Of a DNA stretch of 64,000 nucleotides, positions 44,124-51,733 are shown piece by piece. The DNA lies in NCBI GenBank assembly GCA_964502735.1, contig CAZCYD010000008.1, forward strand, positions 13,210 through 77,209, given 5' to 3'. A program made the position numbers and the translations under genes. Within the stretch, counting starts at the first letter, position 1, and each line of letters starts with the position of its first letter. The stretch comes from JACKAN01 sp964502735 (GTDB lineage Bacteria > Bdellovibrionota > Bdellovibrionia > Bdellovibrionales > UBA1609). The notes below the pieces were generated by a model. That model saw nothing but the letters and a program-made list of their open reading frames with translations, ran no database searches and had not been told where the DNA came from.

Positions 44124-45605
44124 ATGGAAAGCAAGATTGGCATAGTTGATTTAATATTAGTTTCGCCGGCTCTGGCATTATTTATATTTAGTCTTTTCCC
44201 TGTGGGCATAAAGGCCTTTAACAACAATCGGGAGGCTTCCACCTCCTCAACATTGCTTTGGGCTTTAACAGGAATTGTTGCTGCAACAATACTTTCGATT
44301 TCTACAATTGGGCTAGAAAAGACGGCCTTTAGCGATGCCTTAGTTTTTGATGGTATATCGACGTGGTCGACTTTATTGGTGTTATCGTTGACAGGTTTTT
44401 CACTTGTGATGTCTAAGGAGAACCTTGCAACAGCAACAAATCAGTTTTCAGAGTTTGTCTTTTTAGTCCTTAATGCTGCACTAGGTATGATATTGCTGGC
44501 CTGGTCGAATGACATGATTGTGACATTCATCGCAATTGAAATAATGTCTTTATGTTTGTACATGTTAATAGCCCTTAGCCGTGAATTTACTTTGTCAAAA
44601 GAGGCTGCTTTTAAGTACTTTATTTTGGGGAGTTTTGGTTCGGCAGTGTTTCTTTATGGAGTGGCTTTTGTATTTGGAACAGCAGGAACAACTTACTTAA
44701 ATGAACTGTCCAAGGTGGCGATTGACTTAGTCTCAACAAATCGGCTTTTTGTTATTGGGGCTGTGTTTGTATTAATTGGGTTCTTCTTTAAAGTTGGGCT
44801 TGTGCCTTTTCACGCTTGGTCTCCAGATGTTTATGAGGGCTCGCCGACGCCAGTAACAGGGTTTATGGCGGCGGGAGTTAAGGTTGTGACCTTTGCCGCT
44901 ATATTGAGGTTTGTTGATATAAATGTGCTGGGTGGAGATCGTTCGCAAGATCTTGTTAACTTAGTTCAATGGATAGCCGTTGGTTCTATGTTGTTGGGGA
45001 ATATTGCAGCAATCAAGCAAAATAGTCTCAAGAGAATGTTGGCTTACTCTAGTATATCGCATTCAGGGTATGCTTTAGTTGGAATTATAGCGGCAGGTAT
45101 AGGGGGAGAGTCTCTAATGGGAGCCTCTGGAACGTTATACTATATTTTTGCATATTCCATTATGACAATTGGTACATTTGGTTTTGTAAGTCTATTGGAG
45201 AGGAAGGAAGACTCTTTGCTGAACGTAAATGATTTAAAAGGTTTGGCACGCAAGAGTCCTTGGATCGCACTATCATTTACAGTTCTACTTTTAAGCCTTG
45301 CGGGTATACCCCCAACAGTTGGTTTTTTTGGTAAGTTCTTTATTTTTACTTCTGCCATTGAGCAAAATTTAATTTGGTTGGCACTATGGGGAGTGGTGAA
45401 TTCCGTAATTAGTGTTTACTACTACTTAAGGCCTATTGTTTATATGTATATGTATGAAGAAGAAAATGCGGAGACTCTAACTGTGGCAAAACCCCTAACC
45501 GTATTGAGTCTTGCAGCTATGGCGATATTAGTTGTTGTAGTGGGTGTATTTTCAGAAAGTTTTTATGACGTAGTTCAGAGGTCGGTAGCAAAATTTATAT
45601 TTTAA
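44124..45605 (+). CDS. nuoN: NADH-quinone oxidoreductase subunit N
   Basis: A 493-residue antiporter-like subunit. FHAWSPDVYEGSPTPVTGFMAAGVKVV and YSSISHSGYALVGI identify it. It is the last gene of the run; about 215 bases without an obvious terminator separate it from the next gene. Confidence 0.95.
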   Translation: MESKIGIVDLILVSPALALFIFSLFPVGIKAFNNNREASTSSTLLWALTGIVAATILSISTIGLEKTAFSDALVFDGISTWSTLLVLSLTGFSLVMSKENLATATNQFSEFVFLVLNAALGMILLAWSNDMIVTFIAIEIMSLCLYMLIALSREFTLSKEAAFKYFILGSFGSAVFLYGVAFVFGTAGTTYLNELSKVAIDLVSTNRLFVIGAVFVLIGFFFKVGLVPFHAWSPDVYEGSPTPVTGFMAAGVKVVTFAAILRFVDINVLGGDRSQDLVNLVQWIAVGSMLLGNIAAIKQNSLKRMLAYSSISHSGYALVGIIAAGIGGESLMGASGTLYYIFAYSIMTIGTFGFVSLLERKEDSLLNVNDLKGLARKSPWIALSFTVLLLSLAGIPPTVGFFGKFFIFTSAIEQNLIWLALWGVVNSVISVYYYLRPIVYMYMYEEENAETLTVAKPLTVLSLAAMAILVVVVGVFSESFYDVVQRSVAKFIF

Positions 45606-45699
45606 TAAATACTTTTAACTAAAACAGAAATTAGAGTTATGTGGTGTGTATAAACGTGTATAAAAGAGGTACTTTCTACAGGCATCGAGAAGGCATCAG

Positions 45700-45728
45700 T
45701 TGAAAAAATTACTCTTTAAAGGTTTAAA
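45700..45728 (+). promoter_or_regulatory. Candidate promoter of the small secreted protein gene
   Basis: TTGAAA (45700-45705), a 17-base spacer and TTTAAA (45723-45728), about 95 bases before the start codon at 45822. AGGGGGA at 45811-45817 serves as the ribosome binding site. Confidence 0.4.
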
Positions 45729-45821
45729 TAGAGTCGCAACAAATCGAGGTTGCCAGCAGTGAGAATTCAGCAGATATAGATTATTCACAGTAAATAATTT
45801 TCTTAAAAACAGGGGGAAATA

Positions 45822-46262
45822 ATGAGAGTTAAGGCATTTATAATTAGTGCACTTGTTGGGTTTTCGGTGCAATTGTGGGCGTGTCCGGATTTGACAGGTA
45901 CGTACGTTTGCGGTGGTGAAGATGTGGCTGTTGAGACATTCGAATTGGATGGCGTTAACTATTTGGAGTTTAATGGAAATTCCTTGCCAGCAGATGGACA
46001 ATGGTTGTCCATACCGGACTCTGAAACAGAGAGAAATGCCAAGATAAGATTGTCTTGTGGAAATTCACAAGATTATGGAGATCACTATCTTTTGGACTAT
46101 GAAGCCGATTTATATGACCAGGGCCAAAAGTTTGCCTTCCTTGATGCAGAAGTTTATATCCATAAAACTGGAGAGGACCTTACGCAAACGACTACGGGAT
46201 CAGCGAAAGGCACTTGGGGAGAACAGCCGCTTCATGAAGTGATGGTTTGTACTAAAAAATAG
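45822..46262 (+). CDS. Small secreted Cys-containing protein
   Basis: A 146-residue protein with a clear signal peptide ending at about VQLWA, followed by CPDLTGTYVCGGEDVAVETF. Four Cys residues remain in the mature part (CPDL, TYVC, LSC, MVC), suggesting two disulfides and a periplasmic or external location. The rest is an acidic beta-rich domain. The lipobox is poor (Trp at -2), so lipidation is less likely than signal peptidase I cleavage. I do not recognise a named family. It is followed by a strong hairpin and converges on a small minus-strand gene. Confidence 0.75.
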   Translation: MRVKAFIISALVGFSVQLWACPDLTGTYVCGGEDVAVETFELDGVNYLEFNGNSLPADGQWLSIPDSETERNAKIRLSCGNSQDYGDHYLLDYEADLYDQGQKFAFLDAEVYIHKTGEDLTQTTTGSAKGTWGEQPLHEVMVCTKK

Positions 46263-46284
46263 AATTTAGCCGAAAATAAAATCA

Positions 46285-46314
46285 CCTCTGTGTAGAATGT
46301 ATTCTACACAGAGG
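46285..46314. terminator. Hairpin terminator between convergent genes
   Basis: A perfect 13-bp stem (46285-46297 and 46302-46314) with the four-base loop TGTA. It follows the stop at 46262 by 22 bases. On the minus strand it also contains the stop codon of the small gene at 46304-46480. No T-tract follows on either strand, so it may block exonucleases or act with other factors. Confidence 0.5.
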
Positions 46315-46480
46315 AAGAACCACGAAACATCTTTGGTAAGACCAAGCGTGCAGTTTGGGGGAAGAAAGCCTCAGGGGAACTCAGTTCGATCTTTTCTAAA
46401 TCTACCCCTAGCCTATCAATTTTTAATTGTACTGCTCCCAATAATGTTATTAAAGCATTTTCTTGGTTACTAATACCCAT
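46304..46480 (-). CDS. 58-residue small protein abutting palindromic element
   Basis: A minus-strand frame of 58 codons: ATG at 46480, TAG ending at 46304. The peptide begins MGISNQENALITLLGAVQLK and continues with a balanced, amphipathic composition ending LVLPKMFRGSSSV, which looks like real protein rather than chance. The first codon lies within the last eight bases of palindrome copy 2, and no SD is present other than GGA next to the ATG. It may be an intact small gene that uses the palindrome as its leader. Alternatively it may be the surviving 3' part of a longer gene whose 5' end was lost when the element arrived. I do not recognise the family. Confidence 0.5.
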   Translation of the reverse strand: MGISNQENALITLLGAVQLKIDRLGVDLEKIELSSPEAFFPQTARLVLPKMFRGSSSV

Positions 46481-46608
46481 TCCAAAAAATAATTGTCTAA
46501 AATCTTGTGAATGCGCCTCACGCGCAGTTCCGCAGCCTCAAAGCTGCGGCTGTTTGAGCATGAGGCGCATTCACAAGATTTTAGACAATTATTTTTTGGA
46601 ATGGGTAT
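46473..46608 (-). repeat. Long palindromic element, copy 2
   Basis: A 136-bp inverted repeat with perfect 48-base arms (46473-46520 and 46561-46608). It lies seven bases from the patatin stop (46616). The asymmetric core is inverted relative to copies 1 and 3, and the GC stem has one changed base at its tip. Arm sequence differs from copy 1 at several positions, each mirrored in the opposite arm. Confidence 0.93.
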
Positions 46609-46615
46609 ACAAGAA

Positions 46616-47839
46616 TTAAAGGGTGTATTTTCGAAGAGTTCTCATAGCTGAGCGAAATCCTGTTTGAACAATCTTTTCAAGAATTTTGTGATTCAAACTA
46701 AAGTGGTCCGCAAAAAACATTTCATAGTCATGTGGACTTGGGTGAATATAGATGTACTCCACATTTGGCTTATTCTGGGTCTTGTCATTGAGAATTTCTA
46801 GAAGTTTTTCTCTGTGCTCTTCGGCTATACTGGCCTGTTTTAAGTAGCCATCAACAGCTTTTATCATAGCTCTCACTTCTCGTTGATGGCGGATGTGGGT
46901 ATCAATTTTTTGCTGAACGACTTGGTACAAGGCCTGATTAAATATAATAGGTATGCCGTATTCGTGCAGAGATCCAATTTCTTCGTTAAAATGATAGGGG
47001 TGAATAGAATAGGAGGCAATGACAAGATCACTGCCGTGATCTGAAGCCACGTGTGTAGAAAGTGTGTCGCGAATTTCCCCGTCAAAAAAATAGACCTCTC
47101 GCCCTTTATGGTTGTGTATACCGTAGGGAGAAAAAAACGGAGGAAGACTAGCAGAGGCCGCAACGGCTTCACTAATTTTAGCATAACCAGCATATTTTAT
47201 TCTTTCATCTTTTGTGGTTCTGTCGAAGTTTCCAAAAATAACTTTGCGCGAATGGTTGAGTTGTGTCGCCACAATAAAGAGGTTTACTCCTAACGAGCTA
47301 AAGAGGTTGTCGTGACAAACATTTTCACGAATATATTTTTCTAGGTTATTCATGTTAAAAAAACCATTAACCTTGAACCCACGTTTTATTAAAACCTCTA
47401 ATCCACCTGAAATTACAGGGGTTTTTTTAAACAAATTCATAAGAAGTCGAGCGGGATGCCCAGCTTTTAAGTTTACCCCAAAAATGTCTCTGTAAGTGAT
47501 AGGTTTTAGGTGGTGGTCAGAGGATTCTGGTGGGGAGGATGAGGAGCGAGTAACGGTCGGAATACCTGCTCCCTGTGTGAAGGCCCGGATAATGGAATCA
47601 ACACTGTAACCAGAAGCCAAAAATGAAGAGATAACTGCCCCGGCACTTGAGCCTACATAAGTTTTAATAGTCAGCGAGTCACTCTCTGGGTATGTATTGT
47701 TAACCTGTTCTTGTGTTCCGCCCGCAAATTTAAACCCTTTTTCCTGAAGGGCTAGACAGACTCCGATATGAAAGGCCGCAGCTTTTATTCCTCCCCCGCT
47801 TAAGACTAGTGAGGGTTGTTGCTTATCACTTAGACGCAT
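46616..47839 (-). CDS. Patatin-like phospholipase
   Basis: A 407-residue lipid acyl hydrolase. It shows the oxyanion-hole motif SGGGIKAAAFHIG (14-26), the nucleophile elbow GSSAG (62-66, Ser64) and the catalytic Asp in FFDGEIRD. The Lys after GGGI replaces the more usual Arg. No signal peptide is seen. It could act inside the cell or be released by another route. The ATG at 47839 is preferred to a TTG at 47845. The gene stands alone, divergent from the next one. Confidence 0.9.
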   Translation of the reverse strand: MRLSDKQQPSLVLSGGGIKAAAFHIGVCLALQEKGFKFAGGTQEQVNNTYPESDSLTIKTYVGSSAGAVISSFLASGYSVDSIIRAFTQGAGIPTVTRSSSSPPESSDHHLKPITYRDIFGVNLKAGHPARLLMNLFKKTPVISGGLEVLIKRGFKVNGFFNMNNLEKYIRENVCHDNLFSSLGVNLFIVATQLNHSRKVIFGNFDRTTKDERIKYAGYAKISEAVAASASLPPFFSPYGIHNHKGREVYFFDGEIRDTLSTHVASDHGSDLVIASYSIHPYHFNEEIGSLHEYGIPIIFNQALYQVVQQKIDTHIRHQREVRAMIKAVDGYLKQASIAEEHREKLLEILNDKTQNKPNVEYIYIHPSPHDYEMFFADHFSLNHKILEKIVQTGFRSAMRTLRKYTL

Positions 47840-48094
47840 ATTCAAATGATAACCAAAGAGTAAGCACTTGACTACTATATAAATAAAATGATTAGAGATT
47901 GAGTAGGCACATACTACAGATGAACAGGAGAATAGCCTTTGACCAGGTAGTCATTAAGTGTTCAAATGGGGATGAAAGTCTGGTTTTTTTGATTTTCAGC
48001 TGGTTTTAGGACCAGGAGTTGTTGCCTAGTCAGGGTCGAGGCTTTACATGAATACCTATTATGCTATTGTTGATTAGTCAGAAGGAGAGTTTCT

Positions 48095-48676
48095 GTGACA
48101 GATATAAAGTGGATACCCTTAACTGAATACTCAAATAAGTATCGGGTTAGTATATCAACTTTACGCCGCCGCATCAGAACTGATCGCGCTGAGGTCAATT
48201 ATGTGGACGGGAAATATCTTCTCAGAGATGCTCCTTTGGCAGATCACCAACCCTATAGACAAAGAGTTAGTAAGAATGAAGTCGCCCCTCCACGACCATC
48301 TCTCCCACTAAACTTTGAATGGGAACAAGATCACAAAATAGTACAACAACCTCCTACTCAACCGGTTTCACCACCACCAAAAACGGAACCGGTTGAGAAC
48401 ACTCCTAAACAATCCAGCGAGGGTGAAGTTAATCACTACGTATATTTAAATGAGATTAAAAAGGCCTATTCGCTCATTTTGCAAGAAAAAGAGGAGCAAG
48501 TCCTTATACTCAAAGATGAAATTGCGGACCTACAGACGCTAGTTAAAGTACTTGAAAGTGAAAATGAGAGACTGCGATTAGCAGCTCTCTCACGTCAAAA
48601 CCCAAAGGCTAAAAGTTTTAATATAGAAGATATGATAGAAGATTCTGGCTGGACAAAAGAGCTCGAGATTGAATAG
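48095..48676 (+). CDS. DNA-binding (winged helix-turn-helix-like) protein with coiled coil
   Basis: A 193-residue protein. Residues 1-45 (WIPLTEYSNKYRVSISTLRRRI, then a beta wing) resemble excisionase/MerR-type DNA-binding domains. A Pro-rich linker (about 65-115) follows, then a coiled coil with heptads (KAYSLILQEKEEQVLILKDEI, ESENERLRL), and a short acidic tail. It may be a nucleoid or cell-cycle regulator, but the target is unknown. Translation starts at GTG 48095 with AAGGAGAG upstream. It converges on lon with two bases between stops. Confidence 0.7.
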   Translation: MTDIKWIPLTEYSNKYRVSISTLRRRIRTDRAEVNYVDGKYLLRDAPLADHQPYRQRVSKNEVAPPRPSLPLNFEWEQDHKIVQQPPTQPVSPPPKTEPVENTPKQSSEGEVNHYVYLNEIKKAYSLILQEKEEQVLILKDEIADLQTLVKVLESENERLRLAALSRQNPKAKSFNIEDMIEDSGWTKELEIE

Positions 48677-48678
48677 CC

Positions 48679-51111
48679 TCAGGCTGCAGTGCTACTGCTG
48701 CCTGATGCCACTCGAGGGAGTTTGTCTTTTTTGCCGGAACGAGCTCCTTTTGAGGCCTTCTTTCCTTTTTTGTCAAAAGCAAGTGCGAAGACTTCATCCA
48801 GATTCTCAACAAACATAAATTTTAGTTTCTGACGGAACTCATCAGGAATGTCTTGAATGTCTTTTTGGTTCGCCATCGGTAAAATCACATTTGTGACGCC
48901 GTGGTTGAGTGCAGCAAGAGCTTTTTCTTTAATACCGCCCACGGGAAGTACTCTTCCAGCAAGTGAAATTTCGCCAGTCATAGCCAAATCCATGCGTATA
49001 GGCACATCAGTCATTAGACTTATTAATGAGGTTGCAATCGTAACTCCTGCAGAGGGTCCATCCTTTGGTATTGCACCCGCAGGAAGGTGAATGTGAGCAT
49101 CAAAATCCTGGAACCACATTTCAGGAATTCCCAACTCATCGGAATGGGCTCTAGCATAAGAGAATGCAGCCTGAGCAGACTCCTTCATGACGTCACCAAG
49201 CTGTCCGGTTAAATGTAAGCCACCCTTACCTTTCATCTTTAGAGCCTCTACGTAGAGAATTTCACCACCAGCCTGTGTCCACGCTAGACCTGTAGTAATG
49301 CCAACCTGATTCTCTTTGAGCTTTTCATCGCGCAGATAAACAGGGGGGCCCAAAAGTTCAGGAACAGATTTTGCCGAGATTATTGTTTTAGGCGTTTTTT
49401 CGTCAAGAACAAATTTGTAGGCGATTTTTCTACAGACTGAGCCGACTTCTCTCTCTAGGTTTCTAAGCCCCGCTTCTCTCGTGTAGTGTTGGATGATATA
49501 TCTTAATCCTTCGTCAGTAAACTCAATTTGGTTTTCACTGATTCCGTTTTGTTCCATTTGGCGATTAACAAGATGCTTCTTAGATATAATTAATTTGTCG
49601 TTTTCAGTGTATCCAGAAATTTGAATTGTTTCCATGCGATCTCTCAAAGGAGCTGGAATATCGCTGTACACATTTGCTGTTGCAATAAAAAGAACCTTGC
49701 TGAGATCAAAGTCAACATTCAAGTAGTTATCACGAAAGGTTGAGTTTTGCTCAGGATCTAATACTTCCAGCATAGCAGCAGAAGGGTCACCTCTGAAATC
49801 GGATCCTAGTTTGTCCAACTCATCAAGTACAATTACGGGATTGTTTGTTCCCGCCTGTTTAAGGGCTTGTATGACTTTACCAGCCATGGCTCCAACGTAA
49901 GTTCTTCTGTGTCCGCGAATCTCAGCTTCATCTTTCACTCCACCAAGAGAGATTCTAAAATACTTTCTACCCATAGCTCTGGCAATACTTCTACCGAGTG
50001 AAGTTTTACCAACACCAGGAGGGCCAACTAGGCAAAGGATAGGACCTTTAAGAACATTCTCTTTTAATTTACGAACAGCCAAAAATTCAAGTATTCTCTC
50101 TTTAGCTTTGGATAAATCGTGATGGTCGGCATCTAAGATTTCTTTTGCTTCTTTTAAATCTAATTTGTCTTCGGTAGATTTATTCCAAGGCAGATCTACC
50201 ATTAAATCTAGGTAGGTTCGTATCATCGAAGCTTCGCTGGCATCTGGGTGCATACGCTCTAATCTTGCAAATTGTTTTAATGCTTCTTTTTGTACTTCTT
50301 CGGTCATCCCGGCATTCATAATTTTTTCGCGAAGTTCGTCCATTTCGTCGGACTTAGAGTCACTCTCACCAAGCTCATTTTTTATAGCTCGCAATTGCTC
50401 TCGTAGAAAATATTCCCTTTGGCTCTTTGACATTTCGTCTTTTGCCGTATTTCGAATTCTAGCCTGCATTTGCAAAACTTCGAGTTCATTCGCTAATATC
50501 TCATTTATTAATGCCAAGCGCTCCTTAGGATTAGAGGTTTCTAAAACTTTCTGCGCATCACTGACTTTCAAACCTAAGTTACTAGCTATAAGATCTGCAA
50601 GTCGACCAGGGTCTGTTACGTCATCTAATACTAATAATATGTCTGGAGACAGCATTCTGCCGAGAGCAATAATTTTTTCTAATTGCTCTTTTGCATTTCT
50701 AATCATAGCTTCGAATTCAATTTGTGATCCGGCGTTTTGTGATTCTGGGAGTTTTTCTACTTTAACTTCAAAATGAGGATTAGACTTGGCATAGGAAGTA
50801 ATTATTCCCTTCGAAATACCTTGAATGAGAACCTTCACTCGTCCATCTGGAAGCTTTCTCATTCTCATGATCATAGCTATAGTTCCAGTTTTATATATGG
50901 TGTTCTCAGTTGGATTTTCTTCATTTACTTCTATTTGTGAAGCTAAGAAAATAAGTCTATTTTTTGCTAAAGATTCTTCGACCGCTCTTATAGAGGACTC
51001 TCTTCCAACGTATAAAGGGAGTATCATATAAGGAAAAACCACGATGTCCCTTACGGGCAACATAGGGAGAGTTTCTGGTAGATCTTCTAGTATTTTGTCG
51101 TCAAAACTCAT
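48679..51111 (-). CDS. lon: ATP-dependent protease Lon
   Basis: An 810-residue AAA+ Ser-Lys protease that degrades misfolded and regulatory proteins in the cytoplasm. Visible: N-terminal LON substrate domain (LPMLPVRDIVVFPYMILPL), Walker A GPPGVGKTSLGRSIA, Walker B VIVLDELDK, the catalytic Ser in KDGPSAGVTIA and the Lys in GGIKEKALAA. The C-terminus has a Lys/Ser/Ala-rich tail beyond the protease domain. The ATG at 51111 follows a hairpin that contains the whole SD (51116-51161). Confidence 0.97.
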   Translation of the reverse strand: MSFDDKILEDLPETLPMLPVRDIVVFPYMILPLYVGRESSIRAVEESLAKNRLIFLASQIEVNEENPTENTIYKTGTIAMIMRMRKLPDGRVKVLIQGISKGIITSYAKSNPHFEVKVEKLPESQNAGSQIEFEAMIRNAKEQLEKIIALGRMLSPDILLVLDDVTDPGRLADLIASNLGLKVSDAQKVLETSNPKERLALINEILANELEVLQMQARIRNTAKDEMSKSQREYFLREQLRAIKNELGESDSKSDEMDELREKIMNAGMTEEVQKEALKQFARLERMHPDASEASMIRTYLDLMVDLPWNKSTEDKLDLKEAKEILDADHHDLSKAKERILEFLAVRKLKENVLKGPILCLVGPPGVGKTSLGRSIARAMGRKYFRISLGGVKDEAEIRGHRRTYVGAMAGKVIQALKQAGTNNPVIVLDELDKLGSDFRGDPSAAMLEVLDPEQNSTFRDNYLNVDFDLSKVLFIATANVYSDIPAPLRDRMETIQISGYTENDKLIISKKHLVNRQMEQNGISENQIEFTDEGLRYIIQHYTREAGLRNLEREVGSVCRKIAYKFVLDEKTPKTIISAKSVPELLGPPVYLRDEKLKENQVGITTGLAWTQAGGEILYVEALKMKGKGGLHLTGQLGDVMKESAQAAFSYARAHSDELGIPEMWFQDFDAHIHLPAGAIPKDGPSAGVTIATSLISLMTDVPIRMDLAMTGEISLAGRVLPVGGIKEKALAALNHGVTNVILPMANQKDIQDIPDEFRQKLKFMFVENLDEVFALAFDKKGKKASKGARSGKKDKLPRVASGSSSTAA

Positions 51112-51115
51112 AAGT

Positions 51116-51161
51116 CCTCCGCATGAGTAGATTGCATGACCTGCAAGTTACTCATCGGAGG
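51116..51161 (-). promoter_or_regulatory. Hairpin sequestering the lon ribosome binding site
   Basis: In the lon leader, CCTCCG (complement of 51156-51161) pairs with CGGAGG (complement of 51116-51121), which is the SD. ATGAGTA pairs with TACTCAT, then TTGCA with TGCAA, closing on a five-base loop. In total 18 base pairs are interrupted by one bulged base and one 2x2 internal loop. The SD ends four bases before the ATG, so ribosome binding needs this structure to open. This suggests temperature-, protein- or coupling-dependent control of Lon translation. Confidence 0.75.
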
Positions 51162-51207
51162 TGAAAATTAAACTTAAAGAGTATTTAGTCCTGAAATCAT
51201 TAATATT

Positions 51208-51236
51208 TTTAAGAATTTTATATTAAAAAGTGTCAA
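51208..51236 (-). promoter_or_regulatory. Candidate lon promoter
   Basis: A perfect -35 TTGACA (complement of 51231-51236) is followed after 17 bases by the weaker CTTAAA (complement of 51208-51213). The implied transcript would start near 51200 and include the hairpin at 51116-51161. Confidence 0.35.
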
Positions 51237-51253
51237 ACTTATGACAGCGTGAC

Positions 51254-51640
51254 TTAATAGCCACTCTTCTTGGCAAAACGTCTGTTTAAAGTATCTTGGA
51301 TTTCTGCTCCTTCAATACTTAAACGGGTCCAAGGTATGGTTAATAATCTTTCAGGTTCAATATATTCTTCAGTGACTTCACAGACTCCAAAAACCCCCCT
51401 TTCGATGCGACTCAGGGCGAGTTCGACTTCTAGAATTTGTTTTCTTAGTCGATCCTGAGTGCTAAGAAAATCTGTTTCTGCAAGGGCCGCCATGGATTGA
51501 TCGCCCTCATCACCGCCCTTGTCGCGACTAAAATAATCCTGTCTATTTTCGGCCATTCTATTAATTAAATCAGATTTCGTTTTTAGCAATTTTTCTTTAC
51601 AAGTCACAACCAAGTCTAAGGGAATATTATTTACGGTCAC
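51254..51640 (-). CDS. DksA/TraR-like protein with degenerate zinc finger
   Basis: A 128-residue protein of the DksA/TraR superfamily, regulators that bind the RNA polymerase secondary channel. The N-terminal part is a helical coiled coil with acidic residues. The C-terminal segment GVFGVCEVTEEYIEPERLLTIPWTRL aligns with the family zinc finger, but only Cys87 remains. The other three Cys positions are Thr90, Ser108 and Gly111, so zinc is unlikely to be bound. Translation starts at GTG 51640 with GGAGG about ten bases upstream. Confidence 0.85.
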   Translation of the reverse strand: MTVNNIPLDLVVTCKEKLLKTKSDLINRMAENRQDYFSRDKGGDEGDQSMAALAETDFLSTQDRLRKQILEVELALSRIERGVFGVCEVTEEYIEPERLLTIPWTRLSIEGAEIQDTLNRRFAKKSGY

Positions 51641-51733
51641 CCTGTCCTCCTTTAGCGATAATGAGGTTTTAAATATGAGGCCAACGGTATGGCCGCATTT
51701 TCATGGTTAGGACACCAGACTTTGGTAAATGGG

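Noticed and set aside
45822..46262. Lipoprotein call for the small secreted protein
   Set aside because: The residue before Ala at the putative lipobox is Trp, which lipoprotein signal peptidase sites rarely have, and the first Cys is more likely part of a disulfide.
51116..51161. lon leader hairpin as a CIRCE heat-shock operator
   Set aside because: CIRCE requires TTAGCACTC and GAGTGCTAA arms; the arms here are unrelated and include the ribosome binding site.
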